Source: Streptomyces viridiviolaceus
GTDB taxonomy: Bacteria > Actinomycetota > Actinomycetes > Streptomycetales > Streptomycetaceae
Assembly (NCBI RefSeq): GCF_014650995.1
Contig: NZ_BMWA01000006.1
Coordinates: 186,891 to 250,890, forward strand
Direction of reading: 5' to 3'
DNA length: 64,000 nt
Both the position numbers and the translations under genes were made by a program. The notes beneath the pieces were generated by a model that saw nothing but the letters and a program-made list of their open reading frames with translations, had not been told where the DNA came from and did not search any database. Below, one piece after another: positions 44,396 to 53,641 of this stretch (the stretch's first letter is position 1; each line of letters begins with the position of its first letter).

Positions 44396-45634
44396 GTGCG
44401 TCAACGTTCGCTCATCGCCATCACCGCCGCTCTGGCGGCGGGAGCGCTCACCCTCACCGCCTGCGGCTCGCGCGACGACGACGGCGGCGGCTCCGATTCC
44501 GGTAACGGCGGCGGCGGCACCACCGTCGTCATCGGCGTCGACGCCCCGCTGACCGGCGACCTGTCCGCGCTGGGCCTCGGCATCAAGAACTCGGTGGACC
44601 TCGCGGCCAAGACGGCCAACAAGGACAACTACGTCGAGGGCATCAAGTTCGAGATCGAAGCCCTCGACGACCAGGGCCAGCCCTCGGTCGGCCAGCAGAA
44701 CGCCACCAAGCTCGTCGCCAACGACGACGTCCTCGGTGTCGTCGGCCCGCTGAACTCGTCCGTCGGCGAGTCCATGCAGAAGGTCTTCGACACGGCCAAG
44801 CTGGTCGAGGTCTCCCCGGCCAACACCAACCCCGCGCTCACGCAGGGCGTGGACTGGCAGACCAAGAAGGTCCGGCCGTACAAGTCGTACTTCCGCACCG
44901 CGACCACGGACGCCATCCAGGGCCCGTTCGCCGCGCAGTACGTCTACAACGACTCCAAGAAGAAGAAGGTCTTCGTCATCGACGACAAGAAGACCTACGG
45001 CGCCGGTCTGGCCGCCACCTTCAGCGAGGAGTTCAAGAAGCTCGGCGGCAAGGTCGTCGGCACCGAGCACATCAACCCGGACACCAAGGACTTCAACGCC
45101 GTCGCCACCAAGGTCAAGAACTCCGGTGCCGACGTCGTCTACTACGGCGGCGAATACCCGCAGGCCGGCCCGCTCAGCAAGCAGATCAAGGCCGCCGGCG
45201 CGAAGATCCCGCTGGTCGGCGGTGACGGCATCTACAGCGCCGACTTCATCAAGCTCGCCGGCGCCAGCGGCACCGGCGACCTCGCCACCTCCGTCGGCGC
45301 GCCGGTCGAGGAGCTCCCCTCCGCCAAGGAGTTCGTCGCCAACTACAAGGCCGCCGGATACAAGGAGGCCTACGAGGCGTACGGCGGCTACTCCTACGAC
45401 TCCGCCTGGGCGATCATCGAGGCCGTCAAGAAGGTCGTCGAGGACAACGACGGCAAGCTTCCCGACGACGCCCGCGCCAAGGTCGTGGACGCCATGCAGA
45501 ACGTCTCCTTCGACGGAGTGACCGGCAAGGTCTCCTTCGACGAGTTCGGTGACGCGACGAACAAGCAGCTCACCGTGTACGCCGTCGAGAACGGTGCCTG
45601 GAAGTCGGTGAAGTCCGGCACCTACACCGGCTGA
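44396..45634 (+). CDS. livK: Branched-chain amino acid ABC transporter substrate-binding lipoprotein
   Basis: This 412-aa lipoprotein has lipobox TLTACG near residue 23 and the periplasmic-binding fold of the Leu/Ile/Val family (Peripla_BP_6). Visible parts are VIGVDAPLTGDLSALGLGIK, DDQGQPSVGQQNATKLV and GVVGPLNSSVGESM. It captures branched-chain amino acids for LivHMGF. Start GTG 44396. First gene of the operon; a strong hairpin follows before livH, as expected for a binding protein made in excess. Lysine codons are frequent and all AAG. Confidence 0.94.
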   Translation: MRQRSLIAITAALAAGALTLTACGSRDDDGGGSDSGNGGGGTTVVIGVDAPLTGDLSALGLGIKNSVDLAAKTANKDNYVEGIKFEIEALDDQGQPSVGQQNATKLVANDDVLGVVGPLNSSVGESMQKVFDTAKLVEVSPANTNPALTQGVDWQTKKVRPYKSYFRTATTDAIQGPFAAQYVYNDSKKKKVFVIDDKKTYGAGLAATFSEEFKKLGGKVVGTEHINPDTKDFNAVATKVKNSGADVVYYGGEYPQAGPLSKQIKAAGAKIPLVGGDGIYSADFIKLAGASGTGDLATSVGAPVEELPSAKEFVANYKAAGYKEAYEAYGGYSYDSAWAIIEAVKKVVEDNDGKLPDDARAKVVDAMQNVSFDGVTGKVSFDEFGDATNKQLTVYAVENGAWKSVKSGTYTG

Positions 45635-45669
45635 CCCACCTCCCGCATCACCGATCACGTGATCACGAG

Positions 45670-45705
45670 CCGCGCGGGGCGCTGTTCCACAGGCGCCCCG
45701 CGCGG
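45670..45705 (+). terminator. Attenuator-like hairpin between livK and livH
   Basis: A 13-bp perfect stem (CCGCGCGGGGCGC at 45670-45682 with 45693-45705) and 10-nt loop lie in the 124-bp livK-livH gap. The location suggests partial termination or 3'-end protection of livK mRNA. A second palindrome GATCACGTGATC (45653-45664) sits just before. Confidence 0.8.
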
Positions 45706-45758
45706 ACTCGCATCCGGCCACATCCGTCGATAGTTCCGAAAGTCTCGGAGGACATGCG

Positions 45759-46691
45759 GTGAACGAACTGCCGCAGCAGCTGGTCAACGGCCTGCTACTG
45801 GGATCCATGTACGGGCTGGTCGCCATCGGCTACACAATGGTCTATGGCATCGTCCAGCTCATCAACTTCGCCCACGGCGAGATCTTCATGACCGGCGCCT
45901 TCGGCGCACTCACGGTCTATCTCTACATCCTGCCCGACGGCACCTCCATGCTGATCGCCCTTCCCCTGATGCTCATCGGCGCCATGGTGGTCTCCGTCAC
46001 CGTGGCCGTCGGGGCGGAACGGTTCGCCTACCGCCCGTTGCGCGGCGCCCCCCGCCTCGCGCCCCTCATCACCGCCATCGGCCTCTCCCTCGCCCTCCAG
46101 CAGGCCGTGTGGGCCTGGTACCCCGGAGCCAAGTCGAAGATCAGCTTCCCGCAGATCGACGGCGGCCCGTTCCACATCGGCAGTGTCACGATCCAGACCG
46201 GTGACATCTTCCTGCTGATCGCCGCCCCCATCAGCATGGCCATCCTCGCCTTCTTCGTGATGCGCACCCGCACCGGCCGCGGCATGCAGGCCACCGCGCA
46301 GGACCCGGACACCGCCAAGCTGATGGGCATCAACACCGACCGCATCATCGTGGTCGCCTTCGCCCTCGGCGCCCTCTTCGCCGCCGTCGGAGCCGTCGCC
46401 AACGGCCTGAAGTACGGCGACATCGACTTCCGGATGGGCTTCATCCTCGGCCTCAAGGCATTCACGGCGGCCGTCCTCGGCGGCATCGGCAACATCTACG
46501 GCGCCATGATCGGCGGCGTCGTACTCGGCGTCGCCGAGACCCTGGCCACCGCCTTCATCGCCGACGTACCCGGTCTGGACAAGCTCGGCAGCCAGTCCTG
46601 GGCGGACGTCTGGGCCTTCATCCTCCTCATCCTCGTGCTGCTGTTCAGGCCACAGGGCCTGCTCGGCGAACGCGTTGCGGACAGGGCGTGA
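45759..46691 (+). CDS. livH: Branched-chain amino acid ABC transporter permease LivH
   Basis: This 310-aa permease has about eight hydrophobic helices. It carries the family motif QQLVNGLLLGSMYGLVAIGY at the start and GGIGNIYGAMIGGVVLGVAE, the BPD_transp_2 EAA-like loop, near residue 240. Start GTG 45759. It overlaps livM by 4 bp (GTGA). Confidence 0.95.
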   Translation: MNELPQQLVNGLLLGSMYGLVAIGYTMVYGIVQLINFAHGEIFMTGAFGALTVYLYILPDGTSMLIALPLMLIGAMVVSVTVAVGAERFAYRPLRGAPRLAPLITAIGLSLALQQAVWAWYPGAKSKISFPQIDGGPFHIGSVTIQTGDIFLLIAAPISMAILAFFVMRTRTGRGMQATAQDPDTAKLMGINTDRIIVVAFALGALFAAVGAVANGLKYGDIDFRMGFILGLKAFTAAVLGGIGNIYGAMIGGVVLGVAETLATAFIADVPGLDKLGSQSWADVWAFILLILVLLFRPQGLLGERVADRA

Positions 46692-48523
46692 CACCGATGA
46701 CCACACAGACCACCGCTCCGAAGACCGCCGGCGCCTCCGCCGCGACCGACACCTCCGGCCTCATCGGCATACCCCCGCACATCGGCCGCGCCCTCGCCAC
46801 CGGCGGCGGCGTCCTCACCGTCGTCTCCACCTTCCTGGCCTGGACCTGGACCGCCGAGTTCCCCGGCGACCTCACCGTCTACGGCTACCCGGGCGGCCTG
46901 CAGGTCCTGGTCCTCATCGCCGGCGCCCTCACCACCCTGTTCGGCCTCGCCTCGTACGGCGTCAAGGGACTGCGCTGGCTGGTGCCCGCCGGCGCCGACG
47001 CGGCACTCAAGTTCGCCGCGCTCGCCGCCTTCGCCACCACCTGGTACACCGTCATCGCGATCAGCGCCCAGCTCGGCGGCCTGGTCAACCTGGAGCCCGG
47101 CGGCTACATCGCGGCCGTCGCCACCCTGATCGCGGTCCTCGGCTCGCTCGCCCTGCCCTTCGAACGCCCCGAACCGGACCCGTTCGACCCCGACGACACA
47201 GGCTGGGAGCAGTTCAAGCACACCACCGCCCACAACTGGCAGACCGTCAGGGCCGCCTTCGCCACCGGCAGCGCGCGTCCCGTGCGCCCCCTGTCCTCCT
47301 ACGTCGAGATCCTGATCATCGTCGCGATCCTCGCCATCGCCCTGCTCGTCTTCACCTACGGCATCGGCACCGAGTACGACGAACTCTTCGTGGGCTTCCT
47401 GATCACCGCCGGCCTCGGCTTCGCCGCCCTCAACAAGGCCGGACTGGTCGCCCAGGCCACCGAGATCACCTCCCGGCACCAGAACATCACCGTCTGCGGC
47501 GCCTTCGTCGCGGCCGCCTGCTTCCCCTTCACCCAGTCCGACGACCAGTACGCCACCCTCGGCGTCTACATCCTCATCTTCGCCACGGTCGCCCTCGGCC
47601 TGAACATCGTCGTCGGCCTCGCGGGCCTGCTCGACCTCGGCTACGTCGCCTTCCTCGGCGTCGGCGCCTACGCGGCCGCGCTGGTCTCCGGTTCGCCCAG
47701 CTCGCCCTTCGACGTCCACTTCCCCTTCTGGGCCGCAGTCATCGTCGGCGCCGTCGCATCCCTGATCTTCGGTGTCCTGATCGGCGCCCCCACCCTGCGG
47801 CTGCGCGGCGACTACCTCGCCATCGTGACCCTCGGCTTCGGTGAGATCTTCCGCATCACCGCCAACAACCTCGACGGCACCTCCGGACCGGACCTCACCA
47901 ACGGCTCCAACGGCGTCTCGTCCATCCCCGACCTCAAGATCCTCGGCTTCGACCTCGGGACCCAGCACGACATCGGCGGCTTCACCATCGGCCGGTTCGC
48001 CAACTACTTCTTCCTGATGCTCATCATCACGGCCGTCGTCGTCCTCGTCTTCCGGCGCAGCGGCGACTCCCGCATCGGCCGTGCCTGGGTCGCCATCCGC
48101 GAGGACGAGACCGCGGCCCTGGCCATGGGCATCAACGGCTTCCGCGTCAAACTCATCGCGTTCGCCGTCGGCGCCACCCTCGCCGGCCTGGCCGGCACCG
48201 TACAGGCGCACGTGACCTACACGGTCACGCCCGAGCAGTACCTCTTCGCGGGTACCACCCCGCCCAACTCCGCCTTCCTGCTCGCCGCGGTCGTGCTCGG
48301 CGGCATGGGCACCATCGCGGGACCGCTCATCGGTGCCTCGCTGCTCTTCCTGATCCCCAACAAGCTCCAGTTCCTCGGCGACTACCAGCTCTTCGCCTTC
48401 GGACTCGCGCTCGTCCTGCTCATGCGCTTCCGTCCGGAAGGTCTCATCGCCAACAGGCGCCGCAAGCTGGAATTCCACGAAGAGGCCGAAGCGCCCACCA
48501 CCCTGAGCAAGACAGGGGCCTGA
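46688..48523 (+). CDS. livM: Branched-chain amino acid ABC permease LivM with N-terminal membrane extension
   Basis: This 611-aa protein has a C-terminal half (about 275-590) that is the LivM permease, with NIVVGLAGLLDLGYVAFLGVGAYA, GAPTLRLRGDYLAIVTLGFGEI and GGMGTIAGPLIGASLLFLIP. The N-terminal ~160 residues add about four extra helices (GGGVLTVVSTFLAWTWTAEF, YGYPGGLQVLVLIAGALTTL) not found in E. coli LivM. A conserved-looking Trp/Asp-rich linker joins them. Start GTG 46688; an in-frame ATG at 46697 is possible. The extension is apparently a fusion with a small membrane domain. Confidence 0.92.
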   Translation: MTPMTTQTTAPKTAGASAATDTSGLIGIPPHIGRALATGGGVLTVVSTFLAWTWTAEFPGDLTVYGYPGGLQVLVLIAGALTTLFGLASYGVKGLRWLVPAGADAALKFAALAAFATTWYTVIAISAQLGGLVNLEPGGYIAAVATLIAVLGSLALPFERPEPDPFDPDDTGWEQFKHTTAHNWQTVRAAFATGSARPVRPLSSYVEILIIVAILAIALLVFTYGIGTEYDELFVGFLITAGLGFAALNKAGLVAQATEITSRHQNITVCGAFVAAACFPFTQSDDQYATLGVYILIFATVALGLNIVVGLAGLLDLGYVAFLGVGAYAAALVSGSPSSPFDVHFPFWAAVIVGAVASLIFGVLIGAPTLRLRGDYLAIVTLGFGEIFRITANNLDGTSGPDLTNGSNGVSSIPDLKILGFDLGTQHDIGGFTIGRFANYFFLMLIITAVVVLVFRRSGDSRIGRAWVAIREDETAALAMGINGFRVKLIAFAVGATLAGLAGTVQAHVTYTVTPEQYLFAGTTPPNSAFLLAAVVLGGMGTIAGPLIGASLLFLIPNKLQFLGDYQLFAFGLALVLLMRFRPEGLIANRRRKLEFHEEAEAPTTLSKTGA

Positions 48524-48527
48524 CCAC

Positions 48528-49438
<911 letters not shown>

Positions 49439-49442
<4 letters not shown>

Positions 49443-50155
49443 CCGCTCTGCTCGAGGTCGAGGACCTCCGCGTCGCCTACGGCAAGATCGAAGCCGTCAA
49501 GGGCATCTCCTTCAAGGTCGACGCCGGTGAGGTGGTCACCCTCATCGGCACCAACGGCGCCGGCAAGACCACCACCCTGCGCACCCTGTCGGGCCTCCTC
49601 AAGCCGGTCGGCGGCCAGATCAAGTTCGGGGGCAAGTCGCTCAAGAAGGTCCCCGCCCACGAGATCGTCTCCCTGGGACTCGCCCACTCCCCCGAGGGGC
49701 GGCACATCTTCCCGCGCATGACGATCGAGGACAACCTCCGCCTCGGCGCCTTCCTCCGCAGCGACAAGCCCGGCATCGAGAAGGACATCCAGCGCGCCTA
49801 CGACCTCTTCCCCATCCTCGGCGAACGCCGCAAGCAGGCCGCGGGCACCCTCTCCGGCGGCGAGCAGCAGATGCTCGCCATGGGCCGCGCCCTCATGTCC
49901 CAGCCCAAGCTGCTCATGCTCGACGAACCCTCCATGGGCCTCTCGCCGATCATGATGCAGAAGATCATGGCGACCATCGCCGAGCTGAAGTCCCAGGGCA
50001 CCACCATCCTGCTCGTCGAGCAGAACGCCCAGGCCGCCCTCTCCCTCGCCGACCACGCCCACGTCATGGAGGTCGGCAACATCGTCCTGTCCGGCACCGG
50101 CCAGGACCTCCTCCACGACGAGTCCGTCCGCAAGGCGTACCTCGGCGAGGACTGA
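49439..50155 (+). CDS. livF: Branched-chain amino acid ABC transporter ATPase LivF
   Basis: This 238-aa ATPase has Walker A GTNGAGKTTTLRTLSG, signature LSGGEQQMLAMGRALM, Walker B LLMLDEPSMGLSP and the LivF-type VEQNAQAAL H-loop substitute. Completes livKHMGF and is followed by a terminator. Confidence 0.96.
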
Positions 50156-50177
50156 CACCGACGGCCGCGCGTACGAC

Positions 50178-50216
50178 GAGGCCCGCGCCCCCTGCCGGTC
50201 AGGGGACGCGGGCCTC
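50178..50216. terminator. Bidirectional terminator after livF
   Basis: GAGGCCCGCG (50178-50187) pairs with 50207-50216, and a further CCCCTG/CAGGGG stem lies inside. It separates the convergent liv operon and ANTAR regulator. Confidence 0.85.
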
Positions 50217-50235
50217 ACCCACACCTCGGGGCGTC

Positions 50236-50892
50236 TCAGCCCTTGGACGCCTTCTTCTCCTCGGCGTCCTGGATGACCGCCTGGGCCACCTGCTGCATCG
50301 ACATCCGCCGGTCCATCGACGTCTTCTGGATCCACCGGAACGCGGCCGGCTCGGTCAGCCCGTACTCCGTCTGCAGCACCGACTTCGCCCGGTCCACCAG
50401 CTTCCGCGTCTCCAGCCGCTGGGAGAGGTCCGCGACCTCCTTCTCCAACGCCTTCAGCTCCGTGAACCGCGAGACGGCCATCTCGATCGCCGGGACGACG
50501 TCACTCTTGCTGAACGGCTTCACGAGATACGCCATCGCCCCGGCGTCCCGGGCCCGCTCCACCAGGTCGCGCTGCGAGAACGCGGTCAGCATCAGCACCG
50601 GCGCGATGCCCTCCTCCGCGATCTTCTCGGCCGCGGAGATGCCGTCCAGCTTCGGCATCTTCACGTCCAGGATCACCAGGTCCGGCTGGTGCTCCCGCGC
50701 CAGCTCGACGGCCTGCTCACCGTCACCGGCCTCACCGACGACCGAGTAGCCCTCCTCCTCCAGCATCTCTTTGAGATCGAGCCGGATGAGCGCCTCGTCC
50801 TCGGCGATGACGACACGGGTCGTCAGCGGAGGCACGTGCGACTTGTCGTCTTCGGGCACGTCTACGGGCTGGGGCGACTCGGGGGCGGTCAC
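50236..50892 (-). CDS. pdtaR: ANTAR-domain response regulator (PdtaR-like)
   Basis: This 218-aa regulator has an N-terminal receiver (about 26-140; phosphoacceptor Asp in LVILDVKMPKLDG; lysine in YLVKPFSKSD) and a C-terminal ANTAR domain (about 155-212; LSQRLETRKLVDRAKSVLQ, then GLTEPAAFRWIQKTSMDRRM). The sequence strongly resembles M. tuberculosis Rv1626/PdtaR from memory. ANTAR proteins bind paired hairpins in nascent RNA and prevent termination; the cognate kinase is not in the window. GTG start at 50892 with AAGGAG. Confidence 0.95.
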   Translation of the reverse strand: MTAPESPQPVDVPEDDKSHVPPLTTRVVIAEDEALIRLDLKEMLEEEGYSVVGEAGDGEQAVELAREHQPDLVILDVKMPKLDGISAAEKIAEEGIAPVLMLTAFSQRDLVERARDAGAMAYLVKPFSKSDVVPAIEMAVSRFTELKALEKEVADLSQRLETRKLVDRAKSVLQTEYGLTEPAAFRWIQKTSMDRRMSMQQVAQAVIQDAEEKKASKG

Positions 50893-50994
50893 GTGGCGCT
50901 CCTTGTTCCGGGGCAGGCAGTACTGCTCCCAAGAGCCTACCTAGCTGCGACGGGTCGAGGTGAACCGGTACACTTCGCAGCGGTCGCCAATCTT

Positions 50995-51078
50995 GCCCGG
51001 TTGGAGGAACTGGTCAGACTCGCGGCACTCAAAATGCCGTGCCCTTTGGGCATGTGGGTTCGAATCCCACACCGGGCA
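50995..51078 (+). tRNA. tRNA-Leu (anticodon CAA)
   Basis: An 84-nt class II tRNA has acceptor stem GCCCGGT/ACCGGGC with discriminator A, a D-loop with GGAACTGG, an anticodon loop CTCAAAA (CAA), a long variable arm (GTGCCCTTTGGGCAT) and a T-arm GTGGGTTCGAATCCCAC. CCA is not encoded. It reads UUG. TACACT at 50968-50973 could be its -10. Confidence 0.95.
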
Positions 51079-51085
51079 CATACAG

Positions 51086-51122
51086 AAGCGGAGGCTCACG
51101 TTCTCGTGAACCTCCGCTTTTT
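51086..51122 (+). terminator. tRNA-Leu terminator
   Basis: AAGCGGAGG (51086-51094) pairs with CCTCCGCTT (51111-51119), with an inner TCACG/CGTGA stem, followed by TTTTT. A classic rho-independent form, unusual in such a GC-rich genome. Confidence 0.9.
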
Positions 51123-51160
51123 GCTGCACGTCTTCCCCCTTGGTGACGCACGGTAATCGC

Positions 51161-51949
51161 ATGAACTTCCACAGCACTGACGTGCGACAGAAGGCCCTCA
51201 CACTGCTGCGCGGCGGCGCAAAGAACGCGGATGTGGCGCGCAAACTGAACGTTCCGGCGGGCACCATCAGCTACTGGAAACACCTGGACCGGGCCAAGCG
51301 GGGCGAGTGCCCAGGCAAGCATGACCCGAGCTGCCCCAGGTGTCATGGGCGGGAACTGGACGAGCCCGCCTATAGCTACTTACTGGCTCTCTACCTCGGC
51401 GACGGCCACATCAGCCACTACTCCGAGCACCGTGTACCCAACCTCATGATCACCTGCGCCGACTCGTGGCCCGGGCTCATGGACGACTGCGAACAGGCCA
51501 TGCGCACGGTCTTCCCCGACAGCTCAGTCTGTCGTGTCCGTAAGACCGGCTGCTGCAACGTGAAGGTCTACTCGAAGCACCTGCACTGTCTCTTCCCTCA
51601 GCACGGCCCCGGCAAAAAGCACAACCGCATCATTGCACTCGACCCCTGGCAGCAGGAGATCGTCGACGCCCACCCCTGGGAGTTCATCCGGGGCTTGATC
51701 CACTCCGACGGCTGCCGGATCAGCAACTGGACGACTCGCCTCGTGGGCGGCGTGCGCAAGCGGTACGAGTATCCGCGGTATCTCTTCGCCAACAAGTCGG
51801 ACGACATCCGGAAGCTGTTCACGGACACTCTCGACAAGGTCGGTGTCGAGTGGACGACCCTCGCCCGCGGCAGCGACCCCTTCAACATTTCCGTCGCCCG
51901 CAAAGCCTCCGTGACCCTCATGGACGCCCACGTGGGCCCCAAGTACTGA
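51161..51949 (+). CDS. HTH–LAGLIDADG-type protein (stand-alone homing-endonuclease-like)
   Basis: About 262 aa. Residues 6-42 form an HTH (VRQKALTLLRGGAKNADVAR, then KLNVPAGTISYWK). A Cys/His knuckle CPGKHDPSCPRC follows. Then come two LAGLIDADG-like helices: LLALYLGDGHI (D81) and FIRGLIHSDGCRI (D183). Both acidic residues at the catalytic position are kept, unlike WhiA, and the order HTH-then-LAGLIDADG is the reverse of WhiA. Leu74, inside the first helix, is a TTA codon (51380-51382), so translation should need the bldA tRNA. The start is uncertain (ATG 51161 or GTG 51140; neither has a ribosome site). It follows tRNA-Leu and its terminator. Confidence 0.8.
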   Translation: MNFHSTDVRQKALTLLRGGAKNADVARKLNVPAGTISYWKHLDRAKRGECPGKHDPSCPRCHGRELDEPAYSYLLALYLGDGHISHYSEHRVPNLMITCADSWPGLMDDCEQAMRTVFPDSSVCRVRKTGCCNVKVYSKHLHCLFPQHGPGKKHNRIIALDPWQQEIVDAHPWEFIRGLIHSDGCRISNWTTRLVGGVRKRYEYPRYLFANKSDDIRKLFTDTLDKVGVEWTTLARGSDPFNISVARKASVTLMDAHVGPKY

Positions 51950-51974
51950 CCCGGGACCCGTGCCGCGCAGCCGG

Positions 51975-53399
51975 TCAGTCCTCGCCGATGCGGTGCACCC
52001 GCACCAGGTTCGTCGTGCCCGAGACCCCGGGCGGGGAGCCGGCCGTGATGATCACGACGTCGCCCTTCTCGCAGCGGCCGTACTCGGACAGCAGTTCGTC
52101 CACCTGGTCGACCATCGCGTCGGTGGAGTCGACGTGCGGGCCGAGGAAGGTCTCCACGCCCCAGGTGAGGTTGAGCTGTGAGCGGGTCGCCGGTTCGGGG
52201 GTGAAGGCGAGGAGCGGGATGGGTGAGCGGTAGCGGGACAGGCGGCGGGCCGTGTCGCCGGACTGGGTGAAGGCGACCAGGTACTTCGCGCCGAGGAAGT
52301 CGCCGATCTCCGCCGCCGCGCGGGCGACCGCGCCGCCCTGGGTGCGGGGCTTGTTGCGTTCGGTGAGCGGGGGCAGGCCGCGGGCGAGGAGGTCCTCCTC
52401 GGACGCCTCGACGATGCGGGCCATCGTCCGGACCGTCTCGATCGCGTGTTTGCCGACGCTGGTCTCGCCGGACAGCATCACCGCGTCCGTGCCGTCGATG
52501 ACGGCGTTGGCCACGTCGGAGGCTTCCGCGCGGGTGGGGCGGGAGTTGTCGATCATCGAGTCGAGCATCTGGGTGGCGACGATGACGGGTTTGGCGTTGC
52601 GCCTGGCGAGTTTGATCGCACGCTTCTGGACGATCGGCACGAGTTCGAGGGGCATTTCGACGCCGAGGTCGCCCCGGGCGACCATGATGCCGTCGAAGGC
52701 GGCGACGATGTCGTCGATGTTCTCGACGGCCTGGGGTTTTTCGATTTTGGCGATGACGGGGAGCCTGCGGCCTTCTTCGTCCATGATGCGGTGGACGTCG
52801 ACGATGTCGCGTCCGCTGCGGACGAAGGAGAGGGCGATGACGTCGAAGCCGGTGCGCAGGGCCCAGCGCAGGTCGTCCTCGTCCTTCTTGGACAGGGCGG
52901 GGACGGAGACGGCGACGCCGGGGAGGTTGAGGCCCTTGTGGTCGGAGACCATGCCGCCCTCGACGACCTTGGTGTGGACGCGGGGGCCGTCGACGTCGGT
53001 GACTTCGAGGCTGACCTTGCCGTCGTCGACGAGGATGCGTTCGCCGGGGGTGACGTCGGTGGCGAGGCCGGCGTAGGTGGTGCCGCAGATGTGGCGGTCG
53101 CCTTCGACGTGTTCTTCGACGGTGATGGTGAAGGTGTCGCCGCGTTCGAGGAGTACGGGGCCTTCGGTGAAGCGGCCGAGGCGGATCTTCGGACCTTGAA
53201 GGTCGGCGAGGGTGCCGACGCTGTGGCCGGTTTCGTCGGACGCCTTTCGGACGTGCTGGTATCGCTCTTCGTGTTCGGCGTGGGTGCCGTGGCTGAAATT
53301 GAAGCGGGCGATGTCCATTCCGGCGTCGACCAGGGCTTTGATCTGATCGTACGAGTCGGTGGCGGGCCCAAGAGTACAGACGATCTTTGCTCGGCGCAT
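51975..53399 (-). CDS. pyk: Pyruvate kinase
   Basis: This 474-aa enzyme makes ATP and pyruvate from phosphoenolpyruvate. N-terminal RRAKIVCTLGPAT, then IARFNFSHGTH, IAKIEKPQAVENID (active-site Lys/Glu), MVARGDLGVEMPLE (Mg site) and MLDSMIDNSRPTRAE are canonical. The C-terminal allosteric domain has AFTQSGDTARRLSRYR. Streptomyces carries two such genes, from memory. ATG at 53399. Convergent with the LAGLIDADG gene. Confidence 0.97.
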   Translation of the reverse strand: MRRAKIVCTLGPATDSYDQIKALVDAGMDIARFNFSHGTHAEHEERYQHVRKASDETGHSVGTLADLQGPKIRLGRFTEGPVLLERGDTFTITVEEHVEGDRHICGTTYAGLATDVTPGERILVDDGKVSLEVTDVDGPRVHTKVVEGGMVSDHKGLNLPGVAVSVPALSKKDEDDLRWALRTGFDVIALSFVRSGRDIVDVHRIMDEEGRRLPVIAKIEKPQAVENIDDIVAAFDGIMVARGDLGVEMPLELVPIVQKRAIKLARRNAKPVIVATQMLDSMIDNSRPTRAEASDVANAVIDGTDAVMLSGETSVGKHAIETVRTMARIVEASEEDLLARGLPPLTERNKPRTQGGAVARAAAEIGDFLGAKYLVAFTQSGDTARRLSRYRSPIPLLAFTPEPATRSQLNLTWGVETFLGPHVDSTDAMVDQVDELLSEYGRCEKGDVVIITAGSPPGVSGTTNLVRVHRIGED

Positions 53400-53572
53400 G
53401 GGTCGAGCCTATGACTTACCGGTGGGTAGCGAATTGGCCGCGCATGACTACTCAACCACCTTTCAGTAAAGGGTCATTGACAAGTGTTGAATTGTGCGAC
53501 GAGGTGCTCTGATGAGCATTTCCGGGCGACGGCGGAGCCGACCGGTCATCAGATCGCAACGTGAGGGGCCTG

Positions 53573-53600
53573 TTGACACGAGGCATGTCCAGGACAGAAT
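53573..53600 (+). promoter_or_regulatory. σ70-type promoter of the 5'-nucleotidase gene
   Basis: TTGACA (53573-53578), a 16-bp spacer and CAGAAT (53595-53600) form a near-consensus promoter about 40 bp before the ATG at 53642. Confidence 0.7.
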
Positions 53601-53641
53601 CTACGCGCGTTGTTGATGGTGCGTCGCTAGGAGAGTCGGTC

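Noticed and set aside
45653..45664. GATCACGTGATC as a ParB binding site
   Set aside because: parS is GTTTCACGTGAAAC; the flanks differ and the position is far from typical clusters.
50995..51949. tRNA-Leu as an integration site with an island behind it
   Set aside because: No integrase, excisionase or repeated tRNA 3' end was found; pyk and other core genes follow.
52446..53414. Asp/Val-rich frame opposite pyruvate kinase
   Set aside because: Composition is that of an antisense shadow; pyk is certain.
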